In this document: positions 1 through 8,402 of the stretch, piece after piece
How the letters are laid out: each line of letters begins with the position of its first letter
Numbering within the stretch: the stretch's first letter is position 1
DNA from: Gnetum montanum
Lineage: Eukaryota; Streptophyta; Gnetopsida; Gnetales; Gnetaceae
DNA length: 21,065 nt
Assembly: GCA_015680685.1 (NCBI GenBank)
Contig: MNCI01017574.1
Span: 37,633-58,697 of the forward strand
Direction: 5' to 3'
Translations under genes and position numbers: made by a program
The notes under the pieces: model-generated
The model's input: the letters and a program-made list of their open reading frames with translations, nothing else
The model's database searches: none
Told to the model about the DNA's origin: nothing

Positions 1-182
1 CCATGTTCTAGGAGGTAAGGGTGAGAGAATCTAATCATGATGAGTAGCCGATTCCTTGTCTAGCCGTACACATTCGTCAATGCTCGTAACCAAGTCGTAC
101 TCATGCCGCGTTACTAGGAAAGCAATAAATAACATTAAATAAACCTATCCATGTACTGAAAGGTTTATCCACAAAGCTCATC

Positions 183-188
183 TTTATT
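183..188 (-). terminator. Polyadenylation signal AATAAA of LTR A
   Basis: The minus strand reads GGCAATAAAGATGAGCT. This block recurs in LTR E (around 17271) and, slightly changed (GGCAATAAAGAGGAGCT), in LTR B (around 3987). It probably marks the end of R. Confidence 0.6.
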
Positions 189-354
189 GCCATACATAAC
201 TTGCGTTTAGGTACAAATCTGCTCGAATAAAGAACCGTTCACTTGGGGGACTCCTACTGCGGGCACATGGAAAATATTCTATCTCTGGGGTGATCAATCC
301 GCCAGAGATTCACTACTTCTAGCCTAGGATTAGAAATGAGGGGAGTACCACCTC

Positions 355-364
355 TTATTTATAG
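355..364 (-). promoter_or_regulatory. TATA box of LTR A
   Basis: The minus strand reads CTATAAATAA. It lies about 14 bp downstream of the palindromic array and about 175 bp upstream of the AATAAA signal. In LTR B the corresponding TATA-to-AATAAA distance is about 180 bp. Confidence 0.65.
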
Positions 365-377
365 ATTTGGCGGCAGA

Positions 378-456
378 CCACGATATCGCGTACGCGATAT
401 CGCAGGGGATGACGCGATATCGCAGCGGCCGCAATATCACGTACGCGATATCGTGG
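378..456. repeat. CG-rich palindromic array in U3 of LTR A
   Basis: Positions 381-402 form a perfect 22-bp palindrome built from cgatatcgcgt and its reverse complement. A shorter copy (gcgatatcgc, 414-423) and a decayed copy (about 432-452) follow. The whole block 378-456 is an imperfect inverted repeat with 26-base arms; the right arm differs from the left by two G-to-A changes at CG sites. It lies just upstream, on the minus strand, of the TATA box at 364-355. It is one of the most CG-dense stretches in a CG-poor window. Confidence 0.9.
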
Positions 457-479
457 CTTGTGCATATTGCGTCTCATCA

Positions 480-491
480 GTATCCCACTTA
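480..491 (-). other. Weak polypurine tract next to LTR A
   Basis: The minus strand reads AAGTGGGATAC directly before TGATGAG. LTR B has ATGGGGATA before TGATGAG at 3634-3649. The tract is short, so on its own it is weak; the match with B is the main support. Confidence 0.45.
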
Positions 492-541
492 TTTTGAGGT
501 TACACAATGATTGCTAATCCATGGTCTTATTGTGATTACAA

Positions 542-3392
542 ATGCCACCCAAAAAAATTAATTTGCAAGAAGGAGAACCCTCACAACCATGAGAGAAACA
601 ACCTAGAGCTGGAAGGGGCTAGTAGGAAAAAGGCCAAGAACTCTCAGAGGTGACCCATGCAACAGGGCCTCTTCGAGAGGAGCCTAAAGTGGAATCTATT
701 CAATAGATTCCAAGGGAAGAAGTGCCTACCAAACAATCCCAACAAGGAGAAGTACCTGGACCTATGCTAAGGCTTGAGGTCACTTTGATTCAAGCTTGCC
801 TAAACATCATCAATTCTCATGAAATCCAAAGATTAGTTCTTCAAGAGCTAAACTTTGGACCATTTTTTGGAAAAATCTCTAGAGGATGTCAAGATAATTT
901 CCAACCTCTCCCATGTGGCCAATCATCACGTCCAGTGGGGAATGGTAGATGGGGAAGACCTATATCTTCTATAATAGATTAAGGCCAAGGTCCATTGTCC
1001 AAACAGGGTATTCAACTATCTTACTTAGTGGAGGCTATTGCATAGGCATTGGGGTTGCCAGATAGTGGAACATAGTTGGCAAAAATATCAACAAAAGGTG
1101 ATCTTGAGGCAAAAAGGAAATTGACCCAGCAATGCTATGGGGTAGACCATAAGGAGTATGGTGCTCTCACATCAATGGAGAAGATTTATTTTAAGATTGC
1201 AACCTATCATCTCAATCCAACAGTGAGGCCAAGCAAGGTAACTACTTTCTCCATCCAAGCATGCACTGCTATAAGTAGAAAATTTCCTATTAACCTTCCA
1301 TAGCTAATTTTTTTGGAGATTTAAAAATGCTTCAAGGAGAACAAACATGGAAGGAAGACCCTACCCTTTCCATGCCTTATCAGAAAACTTTGCAAAAGGG
1401 TAGGCATTGCTAACTATTCTAATGATACTTTCAAGCATGCTCCCTTGGCCTCATGGGCAAAAATCATGAAGGATAAGATGACAATGACCACTTAAGAAGA
1501 GGAGTTACCACCACCACCACCCACTTAGAACACAACATCAAAGGCTTGTGCAATCTTTTAGAATTTTCATCAAATCCAAGAATAGCTCTTGAGTGAACAA
1601 GAGTAACAAGTAGGAATGAGTGGGGTGGATCCATCTATGTATCGACTAGTGATGAGTCACCTTAAAGAGTTGGCCCAAATAGTTAGCTAGATGGAGAGAG
1701 GTGGTCTTATTTTCTCTACCCAAAGAACACAATTGCCTTCAAGGTTAGATCCCAACACTTGAGAGGTGATGGTGTCACTAGCAACACACCATCTATTCCT
1801 AGAAATATCTGGGAATGTTGCCACTTTCTTGGTAAGGTTGGAGGAAGGTGAAGAGGCAACTATCTTGGTGATGCAACACCAAGGATAGGAGATAGTGATA
1901 GAAGTGGTAGCTAATTGTGTAGTTGAAGCATTGAATGCACCCACGACATTTGTACTAGACATATCTAAATTTCAAGATGTGCAGACATCTGTAGGCACGA
2001 TTAGCAAGAAATTAAACAAAACCCAACATGAACAGTTGCTGGAACGACTAGTATGAATTAGAAAACTAACTTTGGATATCTTTGATCTCTCAAAGAACAT
2101 CATTACAACCTAGTCAGAGCTGCTGAATGCAAGGGGTAGATGCATCATTTTAGAAGGGCAACTAGAAATGGCCTAAGAGAAAAATCAATGCTTGGCCACG
2201 GAGGTTATTGAAGTTCATACCTAACTTGTAGAACAAGCAATACTCAGCCTAGCAATGACAAGAGATGAAGCTATCAAACAACTTCAAGAAGGATTTCAAA
2301 AGGCTGAGGAGGAAGTAATAATGGCCATCTTCAAATAGTCCATGGTAGAAGTTGAAATGCACTTAATTAAAAAGAACTTGAATTAGATGTACCAAGAGAA
2401 TGAAGCACTGACTATGCAAAATCATTGCCTGCAAAATGTTGATGCTTAAAGAGATCAAATGCAAGAGTTCATTCATCAAAAATAGGAGCAGCTTGCCAGG
2501 GTAAATACCAAACTGAGAAAATTGATTGTGGAGAACTATAATCTATCAATGGAGGAGATATGCATCTTCTGACAAAATTCTGCCATCAAGATCCCTTCCT
2601 GGAAGAACAAAGCTCTCAAATTTGAGTAAAAAATCACTATAGGGACCAGGTTGGTTTGCAAAAGAAAATTAATGAAAGAAAAATATAGATGGAAAAGATA
2701 AAAGTAAATAAAGCCCTCTAGCAACTCTAGTAAGGAAGAGAGATGTGACAACCCATCCTTAATGGGATTGATACCTACAACAAAGTGGATATTTATTTGA
2801 AGGAGTTGTATATCAAAGAAATGATAGAGTATATGGAGTTAACCAACCTCGTTATGCAAACTTGGCAATGTTGATAGTCAAACAACTGTAGTCAGAATTG
2901 GAGAAGAAAGTCGCTAGCATGTATCTACTATACAAGGCTAAGTACAAAAAGCACAAGGACACCAAGCAAAAGATTGAGACTGCTAACATTAAACTCAAAG
3001 TTCTTAGAGGGTGATTCAAAGATCAACGATCTATCACTGAGAACCTAGCTAGAGGGATGAATGACTACTAGGAGCTGAAGAACATAGTGAGAGCCTTTGA
3101 CATTGTACATAAATAGTGTGTTGCCTAGTTTTTCAATGCTAAGGAGTTTTTTTCCAATGATTTTGTTTCCTTGGGATGTGCCGATTTCAACCCACATTGG
3201 GGAAGCTATGTGGATGGTGCATGATCCTAAGAGTAAGAAGGAGAAAATGAAAGCACTGCTAGATGCTTTCCACCTCCTGCCTAAAGTTGTAGCAATAGAT
3301 GAACAACTGTAGTTGCCTCAACCACCACCAATGTATGAAGCCAATGAAGGTCCCTTGGAACCTTAGGAACCACCACTGCTTAAGACCATTTG
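542..3392 (+). pseudogene. Decayed additional ORF, 'putative plant transposon protein'-like, with helical C-terminal part
   Basis: One frame stays readable from ATG 542 (MPPKKINLQEGEPSQP) to about 2750, interrupted mainly by TAG, TGA or TAA stops one C-to-T change from CAG, CGA or CAA. Frameshifts near 2750, 2865 and 3200 move the reading on to about 3392, ending in a proline-rich tail. The part at about 1160-1500 (MEKIYFKIATYHLNP, then LPFPCLIRKLCKRVGI) resembles the plant-specific domain I know as 'putative plant transposon protein' (PF20167), which accompanies gypsy elements. From about 1960 to 3090 it is rich in E, K, Q and L with heptad-like spacing (for example KQLQEGFQKAEEEV), suggesting coiled coil. 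It ends about 240 bp before the polypurine tract of LTR B, the place where Athila/Tat elements carry an env-like or additional ORF. The function of such ORFs is not known. The domain call is by eye; the long decayed frame is much surer. Confidence 0.55.
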
Positions 3393-3633
3393 ATCTTCTT
3401 CAACAAGCTTCACACCATCAAGAAATGTGTTGCCCAATTCTTAAAGAGTTGTATCATGGTGTTTAATTTTGTGTCCTAAACACCACAATTTTTGTAATGT
3501 GCTGATTTATACAACTGGGCATTCCATTTTTTTTCAAACACAGTCAATTTTTTCTTGTTGAAGAAAAGTTAGTCAATAATCCCATACCTTCCTAATTTTT
3601 TGAGAGAAACCTAGGATAAATTTTCATTCAGTC

Positions 3634-3642
3634 ATGGGGATA
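3634..3642 (+). other. Polypurine tract upstream of LTR B
   Basis: CAGTCATGGGGATA runs into TGATGAG at 3643. The stretch parallels CAGTCGTGGGGGGAGA, which precedes LTR E on the minus strand (19284-19269). This defines the 5' edge of LTR B and implies that the internal region upstream (with the 542-3392 ORF) ends here. Confidence 0.55.
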
Positions 3643-3667
3643 TGATGAGTCATTGTTGGTTGGTTGT

Positions 3668-3799
3668 GTTGATGAGGCTTCATTGATGTAATCAACCATG
3701 TCAATGAGGCCTTGTTGACACATCTCACACTACGTCAATGAGGCCTTGTCGACGCATCTTGCCTTACATCGACGAGGCCTTGTCAACATAGTGTCTATC
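3668..3799 (+). repeat. Tandem array of 32-34 bp imperfect palindromes in U3 of LTR B
   Basis: Four units start at 3668, 3700, 3734 and 3768. The core is gtcaaygaggccttgtygac, itself nearly self-complementary. Units 2 to 4 are exactly 34 bp apart. The array ends a few bases before the TATA box at 3806. Variation between units is mostly C/T at CG sites, consistent with deamination. Confidence 0.88.
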
Positions 3800-3805
3800 C
3801 ATCAC

Positions 3806-3814
3806 CTATAAATA
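3806..3814 (+). promoter_or_regulatory. TATA box of LTR B
   Basis: CACCTATAAATATGC follows the palindromic array directly and precedes AATAAA by about 180 bp, matching the geometry of LTR A. Confidence 0.65.
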
Positions 3815-3986
3815 TGCACCTACTAGTCACATTTATGGAAATCTAGATTTTAGTAGCAATGAAGCTCTTCTAATTTTTCCATTCAAAAGTTAGAATTTTT
3901 TCCCTCAAGTGCTCGTAGTAGGAGTCATTGAGTGTATGGATCTTTATTCCAGCATTATTATACCTGAGCACGATAGTGTGTGCGGC

Positions 3987-3992
3987 AATAAA
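3987..3992 (+). terminator. Polyadenylation signal of LTR B
   Basis: TGCGGCAATAAAGAGGAGCT corresponds to the GGCAATAAAGATGAGCT block of LTRs A and E. Confidence 0.55.
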
Positions 3993-4186
3993 GAGGAGCT
4001 TTTTGATAAGCCTTATAGCACTTTGGATAGATTAGCTATTTCATTTATGCATTCAATGTTTTCAATTATTTGCTAAATGTTTTTAATTATTTAGCAAATA
4101 TTTTCTAGCAATTGAGTTAATGAAGCAATTTAAGCTAGATAGATTAAATACATACGTATGACTGCTTCGAGCGTAACACGTATTCA

Positions 4187-4191
4187 TTTGG
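4187..4191 (+). repeat. Candidate target-site duplication, left side of LTR C
   Basis: TTTGG here corresponds to CTTGG at 5837-5841 (one C/T difference). The pair brackets a segment whose ends are TA...CA, which is TG...CA if the G of the left end became A. LTR B/leader similarity is lost and regained at exactly these points. Confidence 0.45.
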
Positions 4192-5000
4192 TAATCCCAA
4201 CAGCATTATTGCCTGGTATGCCTAGTAGTGTAATGACGGAAAATGTCGGTAGCTGGAAAATACCAAACAAATTCCGTGTGCACAGTTTTAACCACGGAAT
4301 CGTGTGAGGGCTGTGCTAGAGAAAACGAATCCGCAGTGCCCTGAACGGTCTTGTCGATCAGACAAGGACTTACTTAATCAGTAAATCGACGAAGATTATA
4401 GGTGTTTCGTGGAACAATTTGATTTGATAAATCACAAAAGGGGAGGAAAACTATGTAGATAAATTGCAAAAATGACAACGTTAACTTGACAAAGGGAATC
4501 GGATCTAAGAGAAATGCATGATTTCAAGATCTGTACTTTGACCCGAAAGAACGAGTATCATGTATACAAAATTACAATGGGAAGATTCTGATTATCTTGT
4601 GCAAAACATACACAAAATAATAAGAAAACTATTTAACAAGGAGTGTAGAATGGAGCTTGGTCTACCTTGTAAGCCAAAGATGGAGTGCAAGGAAGGTCAA
4701 GCTCGGATGTCTATCAACCAACTGTGTCTGATCAATAGATCTTGCCAATCGCACCAAATGATCTCTCGATCTCTGATCTATCTTCTTCGCTTTGGGTAGT
4801 CTCTGCTCAAAACTGCCAAGGATCACTGATGGGAGAACTGTATCTTCGCCAAAAGGTATGATCACTCCTGCTGCCAAATGCTTGAAAAATGTCTCTCGTT
4901 TCTGCTCAAGGAAGATAACTACCAAAAGTTCAAAATGCCAGCTGCTGCTCTCTATTCAAGAAGTCCAAAAAAAGTCCCTCTTCTCTTTGCCAACTGAGGT

Positions 5001-5010
5001 GTTTATAATA
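5001..5010 (-). promoter_or_regulatory. TATA-like box of LTR C
   Basis: The minus strand reads TATTATAAAC, followed by ACCTCAG. It lies downstream of the palindrome cluster, the same geometry as in LTRs A, B and E. Confidence 0.4.
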
Positions 5011-5205
5011 TGTAGAAAAGGCATGGCCTTGATGACACGTGTCTCGAGCTTTCCGGATACCATTGACTGGATGAACTGGCTATGTCATGTCACATTGCAA
5101 CGTACTCTGTCAACACTTTGCCGAAGCTGCTTCATGATTACGCACAATACGCTTATCAGCGTATTGCGCATATGGATAGCAAACGCGTAACTGCTTTTTC
5201 CAGCT

Positions 5206-5656
5206 TTACGTTGTATTACACTTGTTTACGCTGCGTCGCATGGCCAAGCATAACAAAGCATGGAAATGTGGATCAAGCTGTTTTATGCTAATTTACGTAG
5301 CAAAGTGTAGTGAAGCGTAAAAAAAGATCAACTCGACAATAAATTACACTAACGTACGCTGCGTAGTGTAACGAGCGTAAGGCGATCAATCTGCAAAAGG
5401 AAAGGGGCCGATCTGTCGCACTTCCTTTGGACTTTCCCTTTGACCTTTTTTGAAGCTCATTACGCTGCCTTGCGTAACAGAGCATAAATCTAACCCGAGA
5501 CAAAATACTTAGCAGGATATGCGAGAAGTCGCATATTACGCTGCTCAGGCCTTAAACTTCACCAAATCTGTTGAAGTAAGTCACCTTTTGATGTCAAACT
5601 ATGTTAAGCAGAATTACGCTAGGCATCATTACGCTATGTTGCGTAATGTAGCATAA
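5206..5656. repeat. Dispersed ttacgc/gcgtaa palindromes in LTR C
   Basis: A unit of about 28-30 bp (TTACGCT, 2-4 bases, TGCGTAA, then AGCRTAA) occurs at about 5460-5489 and 5629-5656. Altered copies lie near 5226, 5292 and 5353, and half-units at 5536 and 5614. Positions 5344-5371 carry TTACACTA with its inverted match TAGTGTAA. Spacing is irregular, unlike the tandem arrays of B and D. Confidence 0.75.
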
Positions 5657-5841
5657 AGGCAGAAAACATAGTAAAATTAGAATTTGTAAGGAAGTTGGAG
5701 ACTTGATGCCAGGCACCATTTCACCTTGCTTTGCCTTGTTCTACCTTCCAGAATTCTATCATGAACTTTCTCCTGAATCATGAATCTTCACCTGAGGCCG
5801 ATTCACAATTTCCATGGTGTTTCAAGTAGCATAGCACTTGG

Positions 5842-6203
5842 TCACCCAGCAGTGGATATGTGAGTTCAAGATGTGTATGGAAAGTGCGAACGAATACTTA
5901 TGTTACAATTAGTTAAATGATTAGTTTATTAGTTAATTTATATTTGTTAATTAAAAATTTTTATCTACATTCCAAGCACCTGACTATAAAACATAAAAAA
6001 TGATACAAATTGAATGCCTTAGTTACACTTAACTATACCAACGAATGTCACAAAGTGCAATTGGGAAGACAATGATTAACCTTAAGGCTGGATTCACTTC
6101 CTAAAGGGCTAGTGCACTAGAAATGATGAAGTCCACAAAATTTGACCAGATCATGTGTGAACACTTTGTGATTTGTATGGTTGGATGTAGGGGTACCTCA
6201 CTA
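5842..6203 (+). repeat. Leader segment homologous (inverted) to 16226-17050
   Basis: The reverse complement of 16226-16585 matches here at both ends: GATGTGTATGGAAAGTG near 5870 and GTATGGTTGGATGTAGGG with CTACTCATCA near 6175-6203. The first bases (CACTTGGT, CCCAGCAGTG) also resemble the U5/leader boundary beside LTR E. I read it as the 5' leader of the plus-strand element, continuing LTR B after the LTR C insertion. Confidence 0.7.
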
Positions 6204-7937
6204 CTCATCACATTCCAATTAAAATAAATGGACAAGAAATTAGGAATTCCCTATTGGATTTAGGAGCTAGTATTAATATTATGCCTCTTGAAATGGCTAG
6301 ATAACTTAATATAGAGGATATAAAAAGAGTAAACATGATAATATCATTAGCTAATGGTTCAAGTGTAAAATCCATAGGAATCATAGAAGACTTAATAATA
6401 GAGGTAGAAAAGGAAAAATATCCAATTGATTTTGTCATTTTGGAAGTAAAAGATCCTAATTATTTTCCTATTATATTAGATAAATCTCATTTACACTAAA
6501 TCTAAATTTTACACTAAATATATATGATAAGGTAAAAGAAGATCATTTAAATATAGACTTGAAGCAAGAATGCTCTACACCGTACCCACTTCAGCAGTGG
6601 CACAAGATAGGGAAACCTTAGTATTGAATAATTTCAAGGAAGGACCTTTAAATCCCTCAACTAAGGAACAACAAGATCTCCTTGACCAAATTCTAAATTT
6701 AGGTTTAGAAAATATTGGAGAAATAATCCAACCAACAAATAAAGATTCCTTAGATCTTAAAGAACTACTCAATATGCTTAAGTATATTTTTCTAGATCAA
6801 AATAAACCATTAATAATAAATTCCCAACTTACCAATGAGTAAGAAAGAAAACTATTAGAAATCTTTAGTAGAAAATCTAAGGCATTTTCATGGAGCTATG
6901 AGGACCTTCACCAAGGAATCTCATCCAACATCTACCAACATCATATCTATCCAGAAGACAATGTCAAATTAGTAAGAATTTCCCCAAGACAAATTAACCC
7001 AACCTTAAAAAAAATAGTTAAGGATGGAATTTCAAAACTTTGGAAAGAAGGAATCATTTATCCAATAGTAGATAGTGAATGGAGAAGTCCCATTACTGTA
7101 GTTCCAAAAAAGGATGGAAAATGGAGAGTTTGTGTAGACTCTAGAAGATTAAATCAAAACACAAAAAAGACCATTTTTCATTACCATACATAGACTAGAT
7201 TCTAGAAAAATTAGAAGGACATGCATATTACTATTTTTTGGATGGACTTAGTGGTTACAATTAAGTAGCTACTGCCCCTGAAGAAAAACATAAAACAACC
7301 TTTACATGTCCTTATGGAATTTTTTCTTATAGATGAATGCCTTTTGGCCTTTGTAATGCACCAACCACTTTCCAAAGAGCCATGATCTCAATATTTTTGG
7401 ATATGTTAGAAGATTATGTTAAAGTTTTTATAGATGATTTTTCAGTCTATGGGAATACTTATGATGAAACCTTACAACATCTTAAACATGTATTAGATAT
7501 ATGTATAGATAAAAATTGAAAATTAAGTTTAGAAAAGAGTCACTTAATTGTTACAAGTGGTATTTAGGACATGTTATTTGTAAAGAAGGGATAAGGAAGG
7601 ATGATGAGAAAATAAGAGTCATATCTACACTTCCAGCTTGGACCAATTTAAAGACTCTTCAATCTTTTCTAGGACATGCTGGATATTATTGAAGATTTAT
7701 TAAAGATTTTTTAAAATTGCTAAACCATTATATATGATCTTAGAAAAGGATGTTTCATTTGTTTGGACCAATGATTATCACGAAGCATTCTTGGAACTAA
7801 AAAAATGAGTAACAATAGCCCCTATATTAATTGCACCTAATTGGGATTATCCATTTAATTTAATGTGTGACACTAGTCACATAGTAGTAGGGGAAGTTTT
7901 GTGACAATACATTGATAGTAAAGCAAGAGTGATGTAA
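6204..7937 (+). pseudogene. Athila-like pol remnant: protease, RT, partial RNase H (gag missing)
   Basis: Protease: about 6210-6480 reads KINGQEIRNSLLDLGASINI and later PIDFVILEVKDPNYFPIIL, the Athila-type retropepsin with D-L-G-A-S at 6257. A linker (6570-6842) leads into RT: VDSEWRSPITVVPKKDGKW (about 7060-7120), a frameshift near 7185, MPFGLCNAPTTFQRAM (7337) and the catalytic FIDDFSVYG (7427-7453; F-I-D-D in place of Y-x-D-D). After another frameshift near 7557 come ICKEGIRKDDEKIRVISTLP and LQSFLGHAGYY. RNase H starts with WDYPFNLMCDTSHIVVGEVL (about 7844-7903) and is lost after about 7935, so most of RNase H and all integrase are absent. Several TAG/TGA/TAA stops and the frameshifts make it non-functional. 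Gag is absent: the leader abuts protease at about 6204. The lineage call is confident because MPFGLCNAP and D-L-G-A-S are typical of Athila. Confidence 0.88.
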
Positions 7938-8282
7938 TCTTGGTAGGTCCATTATTTTATTCATTGGCTACCAGAGTTTGTTTGTAAGGTTTAACTTAGT
8001 GTAAGTAGGTTTTTTAATATTATTTTAATAATTAAACCTTTGAAAGTTAGGAAAATTTTCAAAAAATGCTTCTTCATAAACCAAAGATTTGTGACCCTCA
8101 TAATGTAAAGCTTACCTTCGGTAGCTAGGGGATCAAAAATCAGGTTAATTAGACAAGTGGTTTGAATGTTATGGTGCTTGGAAGGTATTTGGGTCCTACA
8201 AATGGCAAAAAATCCTCTTGCTTTGGAAGGAAAATGTGCAAAAATGGCTAAGTGTTGATGTGTACATATAATGCTTTTGTGC

Positions 8283-8378
8283 TACATTGATGGTGATGCA
8301 TTGACACATATGGCTACGTCGACGAGGATGCATCGATGCATCTAGTTGCATTGACAAGGATGCATCAATGCAACTATT
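8283..8378 (+). repeat. Array 'D': three 32-bp units with palindromic core
   Basis: Units start at 8283, 8315 and 8347, exactly 32 bp apart. The middle one contains the perfect palindrome gatgcatcgatgcatc (8327-8342). The third has inverted arms ttgcattga and tcaatgcaa. The middle unit (tacgtcgacgagg...cgatgcatct) is visibly related to the LTR B unit (tacgtcaatgagg...cgacgcatct). A TATA-like box follows 17 bp later. Confidence 0.88.
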
Positions 8379-8394
8379 TGGAACAATTTCCCAC

Positions 8395-8402
8395 ATATAA
8401 AG
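8395..8402 (+). promoter_or_regulatory. TATA-like box after array D
   Basis: CACATATAAAGACT lies 17 bp downstream of the array, giving the same array-then-TATA order as LTR B on the plus strand. The conserved R/U5 landmarks of A, B and E do not follow, so this may be a U3 fragment only. Confidence 0.4.

Larger units (their letters stand above)
60..479 (-). mobile_element. LTR 'A' of an Athila-like Ty3/gypsy element
   Basis: Read on the minus strand, this segment starts TGATGAG (479 down to 473) directly after a purine-rich tract. It then has a palindromic CG-rich block, a TATA box (364-355), a GTGCCCGCAGTAGGAG block (266-251), GGCAATAAAG (polyadenylation signal at 188-183) and a U5 block rich in TACG/ACGAGC (about 105-64). 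The same ordered landmarks occur in LTR B (3643-4191, plus) and LTR E (17071-19268, minus), and 25 bases around the polyadenylation signal are identical between A and E. U3 is only about 110 bp. The U5 end is not precise: positions 1-60 are probably leader, but they carry no clear primer-binding site. Orientation is secure because promoter, polyadenylation signal and U5 fall in the right order on one strand only. Confidence 0.72.
3643..4191 (+). mobile_element. LTR 'B' of an Athila-like element, U5 interrupted by LTR C
   Basis: It begins TGATGAG like LTR A. U3 is about 165 bp and consists largely of a 32-34 bp tandem array. CTATAAATA (3806-3814), GTGCTCGTAGTAGGAG (3909-3924), GGCAATAAAG (AATAAA at 3987-3992) and a U5 block (TATGACTGCTTCGAGCGTAAC, about 4157-4177) follow in order. 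Each has a counterpart in A and E. The sequence stops matching near 4191 and appears to resume at 5837, so U5/leader is split by the insertion of LTR C. A leader and pol remains follow downstream, while a polypurine tract and an internal ORF precede it, so this LTR may serve two internal regions. Confidence 0.7.
4192..5836 (-). mobile_element. LTR 'C', probably a solo LTR of another family
   Basis: This 1645-bp segment is richer in CG than most of its surroundings, so it may be a younger insertion. On the minus strand it would start TGCTATGCTACTTG and end GCTGTTGGGATTA, where the expected terminal CA has become TA. It has a TATA-like box at 5010-5001 preceded by dispersed ttacgc/gcgtaa palindromes (5206-5656), so promoter orientation is minus. 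It lacks the R/U5 landmarks of A, B and E and has no pol remains, which favours a solo LTR. Open frames inside it (4560-5190 plus, 4662-4925 minus) resemble nothing known to me. The boundaries rest on an imperfect 5-bp duplication. Confidence 0.5.

Noticed and set aside
1-60. Possible end of another gene or element at the window start
   Set aside because: It probably belongs to the leader following LTR A (it shares CTACTCATCA with the other leaders), but too little is present to call.
1687-1962. 91-codon minus-strand frame
   Set aside because: It is the antisense shadow of the long decayed plus-strand frame 542-2750, which has coherent composition over 2 kb.
3668-3799. Regularly spaced 34-bp repeats that could be mistaken for a CRISPR array
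   Set aside because: Units are contiguous and diverged, without unique spacers or cas genes, lie in an LTR U3 next to a TATA box, and the sequence is from a plant.
4560-5291. Overlapping open frames on the plus strand (up to 132 codons) and one on the minus strand at 4662-4925
   Set aside because: They lie inside LTR C, overlap the palindromes and resemble no known protein. The higher GC/CG content of C makes chance open frames likelier.
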